DNA from: an uncultured Eubacterium sp.
GTDB lineage: Bacteria > Bacillota > Clostridia > Lachnospirales > Lachnospiraceae
Length of the DNA stretch: 64,000 nt
Direction of reading: 5' to 3'
NCBI GenBank assembly: GCA_900552795.1
Contig: USBB01000010.1
Span: 8,230-72,229, forward strand
Shown here piece after piece: positions 8,330-17,073 of this stretch (position 1 is the stretch's first letter; each line of letters opens with the position of its first letter). Below the pieces are notes generated by a model. It was not told the DNA's origin, did not search any database, and saw only the letters and a list, made by a program, of their open reading frames with translations. Made by a program: the position numbers and the translations under genes.

Positions 8330-9097
8330 ATGGCTGGTATTAATTTTTATAATGCAAATTCAATATCTGCGCTGTTTTCGTCATTGGGTAATAATAGCAC
8401 CGGTGGTGTATCTGCGTTTGGCAGTATTGACTATTCTACATATGCAAGTATCAAGAGCGGTTCATACAGAAAACTGCTCAACGCATATTATGAAAGACAG
8501 GATAGTGTAAGCGGTTCGGAAAATGGTGTTTCAACTGATGAGACTGACAAGAGTTATAAGACGGAAAAGGCAAATGCAACAAGTGTAAGAGACAGTGCGG
8601 CATCAGTAAATGATGCGGTGGAAGCTCTTAATACAAGAGAACTGTGGAAGAAAAAGGAAGTTACCGATAAGGACGGAAACAAGTCATATGAATATGATAA
8701 GGATGCAATATACAAGGCTGTTTCTGATTTTGTAAAGGAATATAATGTTCTTGTTGACGGTGCCGGAGATTCATCGGATAACAGGGTCCTTCGTTCAGCA
8801 CAGACTATGGTAGGATTTACAAAAGCCAATAAGAAAATACTGAATGATATCGGAATTTCAATAGGAAAAGATAATAAGCTTTCAATTGATGAGAGTAAGT
8901 TTAAGAAATCTGATATGGTTGATGTAAAGTCAGCATTTTTCGGGGCAGGTTCATACGGTAAGAGTGCCGCCGGAAATGCGTCTATGATATATGGCTCGGC
9001 TGTTGCACAGCTTGCGCGCATGTCATCGACTAATATTTATGGACAGAATGGTTCGTTTAATTATATGACGGGTTCATATTATAACAGGTTTTTATAA
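8330..9097 (+). CDS. Hypothetical protein with FliD-like C-terminal motifs
   Basis: 255 residues from ATG 8330, directly after AAGGAGGG. The N-terminus is serine/asparagine-rich. Near residue 130 the segment SDFVKEYNVLVDG and later LNDIGISIGKDNKLSIDESK resemble the C-terminal region of flagellar cap protein FliD. No other flagellar genes are nearby, and at 255 residues it is much shorter than FliD. The C-terminus ends with tyrosine/asparagine-rich NYMTGSYYNRFL. It could be an exported, filament-like protein; no function is assigned. Confidence 0.7.
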   Translation: MAGINFYNANSISALFSSLGNNSTGGVSAFGSIDYSTYASIKSGSYRKLLNAYYERQDSVSGSENGVSTDETDKSYKTEKANATSVRDSAASVNDAVEALNTRELWKKKEVTDKDGNKSYEYDKDAIYKAVSDFVKEYNVLVDGAGDSSDNRVLRSAQTMVGFTKANKKILNDIGISIGKDNKLSIDESKFKKSDMVDVKSAFFGAGSYGKSAAGNASMIYGSAVAQLARMSSTNIYGQNGSFNYMTGSYYNRFL

Positions 9098-9183
9098 AAT
9101 GTATAAATAATAAATATTAATATTACTTATACAAATTAACATAAAGACATATATAAGAAAACATATACGAGAGGAACAGTATA

Positions 9184-9684
9184 ATGACATTACTTGAAAC
9201 ATGGAGAAATCTTGCATACGAGACAGAGATGAACAAAAATCAGGCTGCTGAATTCTGGGGCGGCTACTTTAATCTTGAGAAAGGCATATATGAGCAGATT
9301 CTTGCAAATCCTGATGAACCTGTTACAGGTACAGTAAAGGAACTTGCAGAGAAATTCGGAGTTGAAGTTCTTATAATGACAGGATTTCTTGATGGAATTA
9401 ATGAGAGCTTAAAGGAAGCTAATCCTATTGAAACTATGGACGAGGATACAAAGGTAAGTCTTGATTATGACAAGGAAAAGCTTTATTATAATATGGTTGC
9501 AGCTAAGGCAGAGTGGCTCTATGAGCTTCCTCAGTGGGATGCACTTCTTGACGAACAGACAAGAAAGGAGCTTTACAAGAAGCAGAAGCTTTCAGGAACA
9601 ATCATTAAGGATAAGAAAATCGGAAGAAATGAGCCTTGTCCATGCGGAAGCGGTAAGAAATATAAGAATTGCTGCGGCAGATAA
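9184..9684 (+). CDS. SEC-C motif protein
   Basis: 166 residues. The C-terminal 20 residues, starting GRNEPCPCGSGKKYKNC, are a SEC-C zinc-binding motif as found at the end of SecA and in many small proteins. The N-terminal 130 residues are helical and acidic and contain no motif I recognise. It starts behind GAGAGGAACAG and is followed by a bidirectional terminator. The SEC-C motif suggests ribosome or SecB-like binding; the actual role is unknown. Confidence 0.85.
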   Translation: MTLLETWRNLAYETEMNKNQAAEFWGGYFNLEKGIYEQILANPDEPVTGTVKELAEKFGVEVLIMTGFLDGINESLKEANPIETMDEDTKVSLDYDKEKLYYNMVAAKAEWLYELPQWDALLDEQTRKELYKKQKLSGTIIKDKKIGRNEPCPCGSGKKYKNCCGR

Positions 9685-9737
9685 TTGCAGAATGTTTTTA
9701 GGCAAGATGATTAACAATTAAATCAATTAATAACAAG

Positions 9738-9775
9738 ATGCCAGCACGGTTTAAATGCTGGCATTTTGTTATTTT
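9738..9775 (+). terminator. Intrinsic terminator between convergent genes
   Basis: ATGCCAGC (9738-9745) pairs with GCTGGCAT (9757-9764), followed by TTTGTTATTTT. It overlaps the 3' end of the minus-strand gene that ends at 9769. Confidence 0.75.
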
Positions 9776-10380
9776 ATCTCATCACGACGGATATAAATGT
9801 AAGTCACCAAAATTACGTTGGAAATCATGCCTGCAAATAAAAGCAGAGTGATTGTGATATAAAAAGGCAGGCAGTAATGGTATTGGCTTATCAAAATATC
9901 ACTTGTGCTTTTTGAAAGTCCGGAATAGTTCCAGTTTAAATCAGAGGCCATGCTCTCAAGCAGAGGCTTTAAATTGTCGTCATTTTTTTTAAGTACAGCT
10001 AAAAATGAGACGTTATTTAATTTGGCAGGAGGAATGTCAGTAGCTTCTGAGAGATTTTTTGATTTAATATAGTTTTTGGAAATAAGGTAAATTGTGCATT
10101 GCTTTTCACTTAACGAATAATAATAGTATCCTTTTATATTGTTGTGGCTTGAAAAATTGTAACCGCTGTAATATAGAGTGTCTGCGTGTATGTTTGCAAA
10201 TCTATTGTTTGGGTTATAAAAGGAATCTATACTGACTTTGGAATCATGTACATCAGGATTAAAGCTTGAATAAATTGAAAAATACAAGAATATAAAAAGC
10301 ATGACTGCTGAAAATAGAATTGATACAATCAGTGCCTTTACGCAGCGTTTTTGTTTGAGTGTGGATAAGTTTAAATTCAC
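9769..10380 (-). CDS. Two-helix membrane protein with extracytoplasmic domain, unknown
   Basis: 203 residues from a GTG start, 7 bases after AGGAGG on the minus strand. One membrane segment lies at about residues 18-36 and another near the C-terminus (about 173-195); a domain of about 130 residues lies between them, probably outside the cell. No catalytic motif or family is recognised. It is a single gene, divergent from the methyltransferase gene to the right. Confidence 0.7.
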   Translation of the reverse strand: MNLNLSTLKQKRCVKALIVSILFSAVMLFIFLYFSIYSSFNPDVHDSKVSIDSFYNPNNRFANIHADTLYYSGYNFSSHNNIKGYYYYSLSEKQCTIYLISKNYIKSKNLSEATDIPPAKLNNVSFLAVLKKNDDNLKPLLESMASDLNWNYSGLSKSTSDILISQYHYCLPFYITITLLLFAGMISNVILVTYIYIRRDEIK

Positions 10381-10550
10381 GGGGAACCTCCTGACACTTT
10401 AATCATAAATCAGTATAATTCAATTATTTTGTTAATTCAACACAAAAAATGTCAAAAACCGTGTTAATGATTGCATTTTTTCTTAAATATTGTTAAATTA
10501 TAAGGTGGCAATAAAATCATATATATGATATAAAGGAGAATGGACTGAGT

Positions 10551-11300
10551 ATGGAAGCATATACAGGATTTGCTTATGTTTACGATGAATATATGGATAA
10601 TATACCATATGATGACTGGAGCAGATATTTGGTACAATTGCTTAAAGAACATAATGTTACGCAGGGAATGTCGGTTGCAGATTTAGGATGCGGTACCGGT
10701 ACGGTGACAATGCTTCTTGATAAAGCGGGATATACATGTGTCGGTATAGATAATGCTGAGGAAATGCTTACGATAGCTGCAGATAAAATGTACGAGAGCG
10801 GTCAGCAGATTGTCTACAGCCTGCAGGATATGAGAGATTTTGAATTGCCGTATGGTGCAGATGCAATGATAAGCATAGCTGATTCCATGAATTATATTAC
10901 AAATACGGATGATTTGACAAAGGTATTTAAATGTGCAAAAAGAGGTCTTGTTGACGGAGGCGTGTTTATATTTGATTTAAAAACAATACATTTTTTCAGG
11001 GATGTATTAAGTGACAACACATATGCTGAAAACAGGGATACTTCTGCATTTATATGGGATAATAGTTATGATGAGGAAACTTGCAATAACCTTTATGATT
11101 TGGCAGTGTTTGTACAAAATGAGGATGGAACTTTTGATAGATTCGAGGAGAATCACTACCAGCATGGATTTGAGATAAGCGAAGTGATTGATGCTGCGGC
11201 TAATGCCGGACTTAAGGTTGTAAATGTATATGATGCGTTTACACATAATGAACCTGAAGAGGACAGTGAGAGACTTTATTACATTTTAAAGAAGGAATAA
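10551..11300 (+). CDS. Class I SAM-dependent methyltransferase
   Basis: 249 residues. The N-terminus YTGFAYVYDEYMDNIPYDDW is characteristic of a small Firmicute methyltransferase family. Motif I is VADLGCGTGTVTMLL (about residues 42-56), followed by GIDNAEEML and motif IV SIADSMNYI. The substrate is unknown. It starts after AAAGGAG. hslO follows after 22 bases, probably in the same transcript. Confidence 0.85.
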   Translation: MEAYTGFAYVYDEYMDNIPYDDWSRYLVQLLKEHNVTQGMSVADLGCGTGTVTMLLDKAGYTCVGIDNAEEMLTIAADKMYESGQQIVYSLQDMRDFELPYGADAMISIADSMNYITNTDDLTKVFKCAKRGLVDGGVFIFDLKTIHFFRDVLSDNTYAENRDTSAFIWDNSYDEETCNNLYDLAVFVQNEDGTFDRFEENHYQHGFEISEVIDAAANAGLKVVNVYDAFTHNEPEEDSERLYYILKKE

Positions 11301-11322
11301 ATTAACGGAGAGTGTAAATATA

Positions 11323-12204
11323 ATGAGTGATTATATAGTTAGAGCAATAGCGGCAAACGGGCAGATACGTGCATTTGCGGCGACAACTAAAAATCTGGTT
11401 GAGGAAGCAAAAAACAGACATAATACAAGTCCGATTGCAACGGTTGCGCTTGGGCGTCTGCTTACAGGCGGTGCAATGATGGGAACAATGATGAAAAACG
11501 ATGCAGATATTGTCACGATTCAGATAAAAAGTGACGGTCCGATAGGTGCTATGACGGTTACGGCAGATGCAAAGGGACGTGTAAAGGGATTTGTAAAAAA
11601 TCCGCAGGTAATGCTTCCTTTAAAGAACGGAAAGCTTGATGTGGCCGGTGCACTCGGTATAGGTGTTCTTAGTGTAATTAAGGATATTGGTTTAAAGGAA
11701 CCATATGTAGGCGATACCATTCTTGTTACAAGTGAGATAGCTGATGACCTTACATACTATTTTGCGACAAGTGAGCAGGTACCGTCATCAGTAGGACTTG
11801 GCGTCCTTATGAATAAGGATAATACTGTTGAGCAGGCAGGAGGCTTTATTATTCAGCTTCTTCCGGGGGCATCGGAGGAGACAGTTAATCTGCTTGAAAA
11901 AAGGATTGCAGAAGTAAAATCAGTTACAGATTTGCTTGAAAAGGGAATGACGCCGGAGCAGATTCTTGAATTTATATTAAGAGACATGGATTTAAATATA
12001 CTGGATAAGATTAATACACAGTTTTACTGCAACTGTTCAAAGGATAGAGTGAGCAAGGCTGTTATGAGTACAGGGGCGGAGGAAATACAGCAGATGATAG
12101 ATGATAATGAACCTATAGAGGTTAACTGCCATTTCTGCAACAGCCACTATACTTTTTCGGTAGAAGAGCTTAAAGAAATGTTAGAGGCTGTAAACAGAAA
12201 ATAG
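11323..12204 (+). CDS. hslO: Redox-regulated chaperone Hsp33
   Basis: 293 residues. Hsp33 is a cytoplasmic holdase activated by oxidation of four zinc-bound cysteines. They are present as CNC (C236, C238) and CHFC (C269, C272). The N-terminal motifs RAFAATT and GRLLTGGAMMGTMMK match the family. Full length. The start follows ACGGAGAG. It shares an operon with the methyltransferase. Confidence 0.95.
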   Translation: MSDYIVRAIAANGQIRAFAATTKNLVEEAKNRHNTSPIATVALGRLLTGGAMMGTMMKNDADIVTIQIKSDGPIGAMTVTADAKGRVKGFVKNPQVMLPLKNGKLDVAGALGIGVLSVIKDIGLKEPYVGDTILVTSEIADDLTYYFATSEQVPSSVGLGVLMNKDNTVEQAGGFIIQLLPGASEETVNLLEKRIAEVKSVTDLLEKGMTPEQILEFILRDMDLNILDKINTQFYCNCSKDRVSKAVMSTGAEEIQQMIDDNEPIEVNCHFCNSHYTFSVEELKEMLEAVNRK

Positions 12205-12219
12205 CATCTTAAGCTGAAA

Positions 12220-12414
12220 TTATAATGTTTTGTCGTAAGGCGGTTCGTCTTTGATATGAAAATCGTTGTCTGTATTTTCGTGATATTCCTGACGCTCACG
12301 CTCTTCGTCAGATTCATTTGAAACATTATGTTCCTGCGGATACATCATATTCGGGGGAATGAAGTTGAATATACTGTCATTTACTCCGGAACTGTTAGAA
12401 TTGTAGTTATCCAT
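12220..12414 (-). CDS. Small acidic, disordered hypothetical protein
   Basis: 64 residues, rich in Asn, Asp, Glu and Ser, with the segment SNESDEERERQEYHEN and no predicted secondary structure. On the minus strand the start is preceded by AGAAAGGAAG with proper spacing, which is the main reason to accept it. It sits tail to tail with hslO. No family recognised. Confidence 0.5.
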   Translation of the reverse strand: MDNYNSNSSGVNDSIFNFIPPNMMYPQEHNVSNESDEERERQEYHENTDNDFHIKDEPPYDKTL

Positions 12415-12496
12415 AACAATACTTCCTTTCTTTATAAGTTCATTGATATTATCTGCAAAACTAATAAATTAATTCATTACAGTGGGGATAAACAGT

Positions 12497-13009
12497 ATGA
12501 GGAATATTATTTTAATAGGTATGCCGGGAAGCGGAAAAAGTACAGTCGGAGTAGTTTTGGCAAAAAAACTCGGATATAAATTTATTGACTCTGATTTGAT
12601 TATACAGGAAAAATACAATGCCACGCTTGAAAGACTCATTGAAAAATATGGAGATGCAGGTTTTATTAAGCTTGAAAATGATGTTAATGCAGCAATTGAT
12701 GTAAAGAAAACTGTTATTGCGACGGGTGGCAGTGCTGTTTATGGGCAGCAGGCGATGGAGCATTTTAAAGAAATAGGTACGGTTATTTATCTTGATGTTT
12801 CAAAGGAGGAGCTTGAGGAGCGTCTTGGCAGCCTTAAAGAGCGAGGAGTTGTCTCTAATGGCAAAACAACAATAGAGGAAATATTTGAAGACAGAAGAAA
12901 TCTTTATAAAAAATACGCTGATATGACAATCAATTTAAATAACAAGGTTTTAAGGGAATCTGTTGAGGAAATATACGACCTTGTAGTTAATAAGGATAAC
13001 AATTATTGA
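12497..13009 (+). CDS. aroK: Shikimate kinase
   Basis: 170 residues from ATG 12497; a GTG at 12482 overlaps the GGGG ribosome site and is less likely. It phosphorylates shikimate at the 3-hydroxyl in the chorismate pathway. The P-loop is GMPGSGKST (residues 8-16). DSD at the end of the FIDSD segment and GDAGFIKLE (shikimate binding; the usual FR is replaced by IK) follow, then ATGGSAVY and the lid region. No other aro genes are adjacent. Confidence 0.9.
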   Translation: MRNIILIGMPGSGKSTVGVVLAKKLGYKFIDSDLIIQEKYNATLERLIEKYGDAGFIKLENDVNAAIDVKKTVIATGGSAVYGQQAMEHFKEIGTVIYLDVSKEELEERLGSLKERGVVSNGKTTIEEIFEDRRNLYKKYADMTINLNNKVLRESVEEIYDLVVNKDNNY

Positions 13010-13035
13010 AACATTTTGCGAAATCATGGTATAAT
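13006..13035 (+). promoter_or_regulatory. Promoter at the aroK stop codon, for glnS
   Basis: TTGAAA (13006-13011), 18-base spacer and TATAAT (13030-13035) preceded by TGG. It overlaps the aroK stop codon and would give a glnS leader of about 185 bases. Confidence 0.5.
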
Positions 13036-13196
13036 GTACGCGAACACAATGAGCCAAGCGGCTGCGTAGCAGACATTTGGCGAATGTGCGCGAACCATGA
13101 TGAAACGCAGTGAAATCATGGTATAATGATTGCACAACGTGCAATCCAAGGTGCAAGGCACCTTGTGCCGCTAAAGCGGCAATTATACCTGCAACC
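13020..13196 (+). repeat. Hairpin-rich leader with a duplicated promoter-like 17-mer
   Basis: GAAATCATGGTATAATG occurs twice exactly (13020-13036 and 13112-13128); each copy contains an extended -10, TGGTATAAT. After the second copy come three tight hairpins: TTGCAC/GTGCAA, AAGGTGC/GCACCTT and GCCGC/GCGGC. The block lies between aroK and glnS and encodes no convincing protein. Confidence 0.6.
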
Positions 13197-13226
13197 CAAG
13201 GTACAATTCAGGAGGTTAATATTAAT

Positions 13227-14885
13227 ATGGAAAATGCAGCTGTTTCAAAGAATTTTATTGAACAGATAATTGATAACGATATAAAAGAAGGTCGCTGTAA
13301 AAAGGTGATTACAAGATTTCCGCCGGAACCAAACGGATATCTTCACATAGGACATGCAAAGTCAATACTTCTTAATTATGGTCTTGCTAAAGAATATGAC
13401 GGACAATTTAATATGAGATTTGATGATACAAATCCTACAAAAGAAAAGGAAGAGTTTGTTGATTCTATAAAGAGTGATATTGAATGGCTTGGTGCAAAGT
13501 GGGATGGAGATGTACTTTTTGCATCAGGATATTTTGAAAAAATGTATGAGGCTGCTGTTAAGCTTATAAAAAAGGGAAAGGCATATGTGTGTGACCTTAC
13601 TCCTGAACAGATACGTGAGTACAGGGGAACTCTTACTGAGCCTGGAAAGGACAGCCCATACAGAAACAGAAGTGTTGAAGAAAACCTTGAGCTTTTTGAG
13701 AATATGAAAAACGGTCTTTATAAGGATGGAGAAAAGGTTCTTAGGGCAAAGATAGATATGTCATCACCTAATATTAACATGAGAGATCCTATTATTTACA
13801 GAGTGGCTCATATTACACATCACAGGACAGGTGATACATGGTGTATTTATCCTATGTATGATTTTGCTCATCCTATCGAGGATGCCATAGAGGGAATAAC
13901 ACATTCTATATGTACATTGGAGTTTGAGGATCACAGACCTTTGTATGATTGGGTTGTACGTGAACTTGAGTATGAAAATCCTCCGAAGCAGATAGAGTTT
14001 GCGAAGCTTTATTTGAATAATGTGGTTACAGGAAAAAGATATATTAAAAAGTTAGTTGAAGATGGAATTGTTGACGGCTGGGATGATCCTCGCCTTGTGT
14101 CAATTGCGGCTTTAAGAAGAAGAGGCTTTACCCCTGAGTCCATAAAGATGTTTGTCGATCTTGTCGGGGTTACAAAAAGTCAGGGTTCTGTTGAATATCC
14201 TATGCTTGAGTACTGTATACGTGAGGATTTGAAGCCTAAGGCGAAAAGAATGATGGCAGTTATTAATCCGGTTAAGCTTATAATTGACAATTATCCTGAA
14301 GGACAGACAGAGTATATGGAAGTACCTAATAATCAGGAAAATCCTGAGCTTGGTACAAGAAAAGTTCCTTTTACTCGTGAGCTGTATATTGAGAGAGAAG
14401 ATTTTATGGAGGAGCCGCCTAAGAAATATTTCAGGCTTTTCCCTGGTAATGAAGTGCGTCTTATGAATGCATATTTTGTTAAATGTGTCGATTACAAAAA
14501 GGACGAGAACGGTAATGTAACAGAAATTCATTGTACTTATGATCCGGCTACAAGAGGCGGCAATTTTACTGAAAGAAAAGTAAAGGGTACGATTCACTGG
14601 GTATCTGCTACAGAAGGGGCAGAAGTAAAGGTTCGTCTCTATGAAAATATAATTGATGAGGAAAAAGGCGTTTATAACGAGGAGGACGGAAGTCTGAATC
14701 TTAATCCTGATTCACTTAAGGTTATTGATAATTGTTATGTGGAACCTGCGCTTCTTGAGGCTTCAAAAGAAGATAAGTTCCAGTTTGTAAGAAATGGATA
14801 TTTTTGTGCGGATTTAAAGGATTCTGTTCAAGGAAAACCTGTGTTTAACAGAATAGTTTCGCTTAAAAGTTCATTTAAGTTTTAA
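13227..14885 (+). CDS. glnS: Glutaminyl-tRNA synthetase
   Basis: 552 residues from ATG 13227, 11 bases after AGGAGG; the longer open frame upstream is leader hairpin sequence. It charges tRNA-Gln directly with glutamine. The class I motif FPPEPNGYLHIGHAKS contains HIGH, and RFDDTNP follows. The C-terminal half is the GlnRS anticodon-binding beta-barrel pair. The usual MSKRK loop before GWDDPR reads VTGKR, so the KMSKS signature is altered while its basic residues remain. Confidence 0.94.
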   Translation: MENAAVSKNFIEQIIDNDIKEGRCKKVITRFPPEPNGYLHIGHAKSILLNYGLAKEYDGQFNMRFDDTNPTKEKEEFVDSIKSDIEWLGAKWDGDVLFASGYFEKMYEAAVKLIKKGKAYVCDLTPEQIREYRGTLTEPGKDSPYRNRSVEENLELFENMKNGLYKDGEKVLRAKIDMSSPNINMRDPIIYRVAHITHHRTGDTWCIYPMYDFAHPIEDAIEGITHSICTLEFEDHRPLYDWVVRELEYENPPKQIEFAKLYLNNVVTGKRYIKKLVEDGIVDGWDDPRLVSIAALRRRGFTPESIKMFVDLVGVTKSQGSVEYPMLEYCIREDLKPKAKRMMAVINPVKLIIDNYPEGQTEYMEVPNNQENPELGTRKVPFTRELYIEREDFMEEPPKKYFRLFPGNEVRLMNAYFVKCVDYKKDENGNVTEIHCTYDPATRGGNFTERKVKGTIHWVSATEGAEVKVRLYENIIDEEKGVYNEEDGSLNLNPDSLKVIDNCYVEPALLEASKEDKFQFVRNGYFCADLKDSVQGKPVFNRIVSLKSSFKF

Positions 14886-14902
14886 CATATAGGGAGATAA
14901 GC

Positions 14903-14928
14903 GTGAAAGAATTTATTAATTCTTTCAC
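14903..14928 (+). repeat. Stem-loop after glnS
   Basis: GTGAAAGAATT (14903-14913) and AATTCTTTCAC (14918-14928) are exact complements around a 4-base loop. There is no U-tract, so it may be a processing or stability hairpin and not a terminator. Confidence 0.45.
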
Positions 14929-15003
14929 CCACAAGTTTGTGTCTGCACATTGTTTGACAGCAAACTTGTTATGCGCAAAAAGCAGCGCAGAAATGAGGTG
15001 AAA

Positions 15004-15744
15004 ATGGCTGTTATGCAGGAAGAAAGTGCATATATATTTGAGAAAAAAATGGAATGTCCTATATGTTTCAAAGAATTTTCAGCGAAACAGGTAAAAACAG
15101 GAAAAGCACGTTTCATTGGTACAGATGATGATTTAAGACCAATACATTCAGGTGTTGATACGGTAAAGTATGATGTATTGTTTTGTCCTTTATGCGGCTA
15201 TGCGGCTGTTTCAAGAGAATTCACAAATATTACGTCAAGGCAGAGAAAAAATATACTTGAAGGTATTGCTAATAAGTTTGTCGGAGTCGAGAATCCTGAA
15301 GGGGCTTATAGTTATGATGATGCCATTTACAGATATAAGATGGCAATACTTACTGCTATGGTTAAACCGTCAAAGCTTAGTGAAGGAGCATATCTTGCAT
15401 TAAAGTTAAGCTGGCTTTACAGAGGAGCTTTGGAGGAGCTAAAGGAGCAGGAAGAACCAAGCAGCAAGTATTTAAGAGCATACAGCATGGGAGAGGCATA
15501 TTACAAAAAGGAGGCTTATAATGGTTTTACAAAAGCTATAGCAAGCGAAATGCCTCCTATATGCGGAATGGATGAAAATACACTCAATTATCTTATGTCG
15601 GTGCTCGCATATCAGTGTGAAGATTTTGATAATTCGCAAAGATTTGCATATGCTGTGTTAGGCTCGCTCGGAGCAAGTGAAAAAATAAAAAACAAAGTAA
15701 GAGAACTTGTTGAAAAATTAAAAGAGTTTAAGAATGAAAAATAA
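15004..15744 (+). CDS. DUF2225 family protein
   Basis: 246 residues from ATG 15004, behind GAGGTG; the frame opens at 14950 inside the leader hairpin. Two CxxC pairs, CPICFKEF near the N-terminus and CPLCGYAAV about 45 residues later, suggest a zinc ribbon. A helical C-terminal part resembles TPR-like repeats (AYYKKEAY, LSWLYRGALEEL). DUF2225 proteins are common in Clostridia; the function is unknown. The leader has a GCGC mini-hairpin followed by AGAAATGAGG. Confidence 0.8.
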   Translation: MAVMQEESAYIFEKKMECPICFKEFSAKQVKTGKARFIGTDDDLRPIHSGVDTVKYDVLFCPLCGYAAVSREFTNITSRQRKNILEGIANKFVGVENPEGAYSYDDAIYRYKMAILTAMVKPSKLSEGAYLALKLSWLYRGALEELKEQEEPSSKYLRAYSMGEAYYKKEAYNGFTKAIASEMPPICGMDENTLNYLMSVLAYQCEDFDNSQRFAYAVLGSLGASEKIKNKVRELVEKLKEFKNEK

Positions 15745-15821
15745 GCAGTCTGTATGTTTTTAAAGTTGAAAAAATGTGTGATTTAATGCAGAACAAAATG
15801 TATATGTAAAGTAACTGCCGG

Positions 15822-15850
15822 TTGACAATGCGGCGTATGAATGGTAAGAT
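15822..15850 (+). promoter_or_regulatory. Sigma-A promoter of the cold-shock gene
   Basis: TTGACA (15822-15827), 17-base spacer, TAAGAT (15845-15850): near consensus. The leader then folds GTGTTTT (15858-15864) with AAAACAC (15873-15879) before the GGAGG site. Confidence 0.75.
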
Positions 15851-15906
15851 GTGTAGAGTGTTTTATTTAAACAAAACACCACATATTTTATCGGAGGTAC
15901 TTGATA

Positions 15907-16104
15907 ATGAAAGGTACAGTTAAGTGGTTTAACAATCAGAAAGGTTACGGTTTCATCAGTGATGAACAGGGTAATGAGGTTTTTGTACATTACTCAGGAC
16001 TCAACATGGAAGGATTTAAATCTTTAGAAGAAGGCGCTGCAGTTGAGTTTGATGTGACAGAGGGAGCTAAGGGCCCACAGGCTGTTAACGTAACAAAGTT
16101 ATAA
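15907..16104 (+). CDS. Cold-shock domain protein
   Basis: 65 residues from ATG 15907, 9 bases after GGAGG; a TTG at 15901 is too close to the site. A single CSD fold with RNP1 KGYGFIS and RNP2 VFVHYS after KGTVKWFN. It binds single-stranded RNA/DNA as an RNA chaperone. The usual FQ before SGL is replaced by Y. A strong promoter and leader hairpin suggest high expression. Confidence 0.93.
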   Translation: MKGTVKWFNNQKGYGFISDEQGNEVFVHYSGLNMEGFKSLEEGAAVEFDVTEGAKGPQAVNVTKL

Positions 16105-16187
16105 TCTGATTGACAGTGTGCCTTTTTTAATATACACTTTTGGCTATTGAAAAGATATATTGTTGCACAATCAAGATTATGAGGGGA

Positions 16188-16223
16188 GCAGATGCTTATT
16201 ATGGCATCTGCTTTCGTTATTTT
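16188..16223 (+). terminator. Intrinsic terminator after the cold-shock gene
   Basis: GCAGATGC (16188-16195) pairs with GCATCTGC (16204-16211), followed by TTTCGTTATTTT. Confidence 0.75.
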
Positions 16224-16251
16224 GGATTGGTTTTTGTTAATGGAGGTTTGA

Positions 16252-17073
16252 ATGGAAAATTTTGATTTATCAATGACATTGCCGTCAGGTGTCGAGACCA
16301 TGGTTGCAGCGGGTGGCATACTGTTGCTGTCAGTTATTATAGTAATGATTATTGTCTTAAAAAAGCGTTGGCATGGTCATTTTATGCCGCTGTTTCTTGG
16401 AATGGTATCATATTTAATATTTGGTTTTGTATGTACTAATTTGTTTACAACGTTGCTTTCGTTAATTCCGAGTGTTGAAGCTGCATTTACCTATAATCCG
16501 ACAGCGTTATCCATTATACAGTGTCTGTTTGCAACATGTTTCGGTCTTGTCGGAAGATTTATAACAGTTAATATGCTTCTGGAAAGATATGAGACAAAAG
16601 GTGATTTATATATGGCAGGAGTAGGTTACGGATTAGGAGATGCTGTTCTGTTTGGTATAACTACAGTGTCATATTATGTGTGGTGCCTCGGAATCAGGAC
16701 AGAGGGACTTGCGACAGTGCTTACAGAGGTTCCGCAGGAACAGGTATCACAGATATATGAATCAATATTGATTTTATTTAAGGCGCCGACATTTTTATGG
16801 CTGTTGTTAGGTGTTAATGCAATACTTGATTTATTGCTGCAGTTTGCGTTTGTAAATGTTATGTTTGGTATTGTTAAGAAAAATCTTCCTAAATATTGGT
16901 ATGGTATTATAGCAGCTCTTTCATTTGCCGCATTAATTGTGTTCCAGGTATTTGATGAGGCTTCTGTTTTATCTGTATCAATAGCAGCAGCAGTAAAACT
17001 TGTCATATTCGGCGTTGCGATGTATTATATGGTTAGTGTTGCGTTTAAGGAGATAAAATATAGTGAGGACTAA
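16252..17073 (+). CDS. YhfC family membrane protein
   Basis: 273 residues with about seven membrane helices. The overall pattern, including LKKRWHGHFMPLFLGMVSY and GLGDAVLFG, matches the YhfC (DUF2324) intramembrane protease-like family. The start follows TGGAGG. It overlaps the following P-type ATPase by 11 bases, so the two are translated together and may act together. The substrate is unknown. Confidence 0.75.
   Translation: MENFDLSMTLPSGVETMVAAGGILLLSVIIVMIIVLKKRWHGHFMPLFLGMVSYLIFGFVCTNLFTTLLSLIPSVEAAFTYNPTALSIIQCLFATCFGLVGRFITVNMLLERYETKGDLYMAGVGYGLGDAVLFGITTVSYYVWCLGIRTEGLATVLTEVPQEQVSQIYESILILFKAPTFLWLLLGVNAILDLLLQFAFVNVMFGIVKKNLPKYWYGIIAALSFAALIVFQVFDEASVLSVSIAAAVKLVIFGVAMYYMVSVAFKEIKYSED

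Noticed and set aside
8554..9021. 155-residue minus-strand ORF opposite the FliD-like gene
   Set aside because: Serine/leucine-rich shadow of the plus-strand gene; no ribosome site; the plus-strand gene has AAGGAGGG and family-like motifs.
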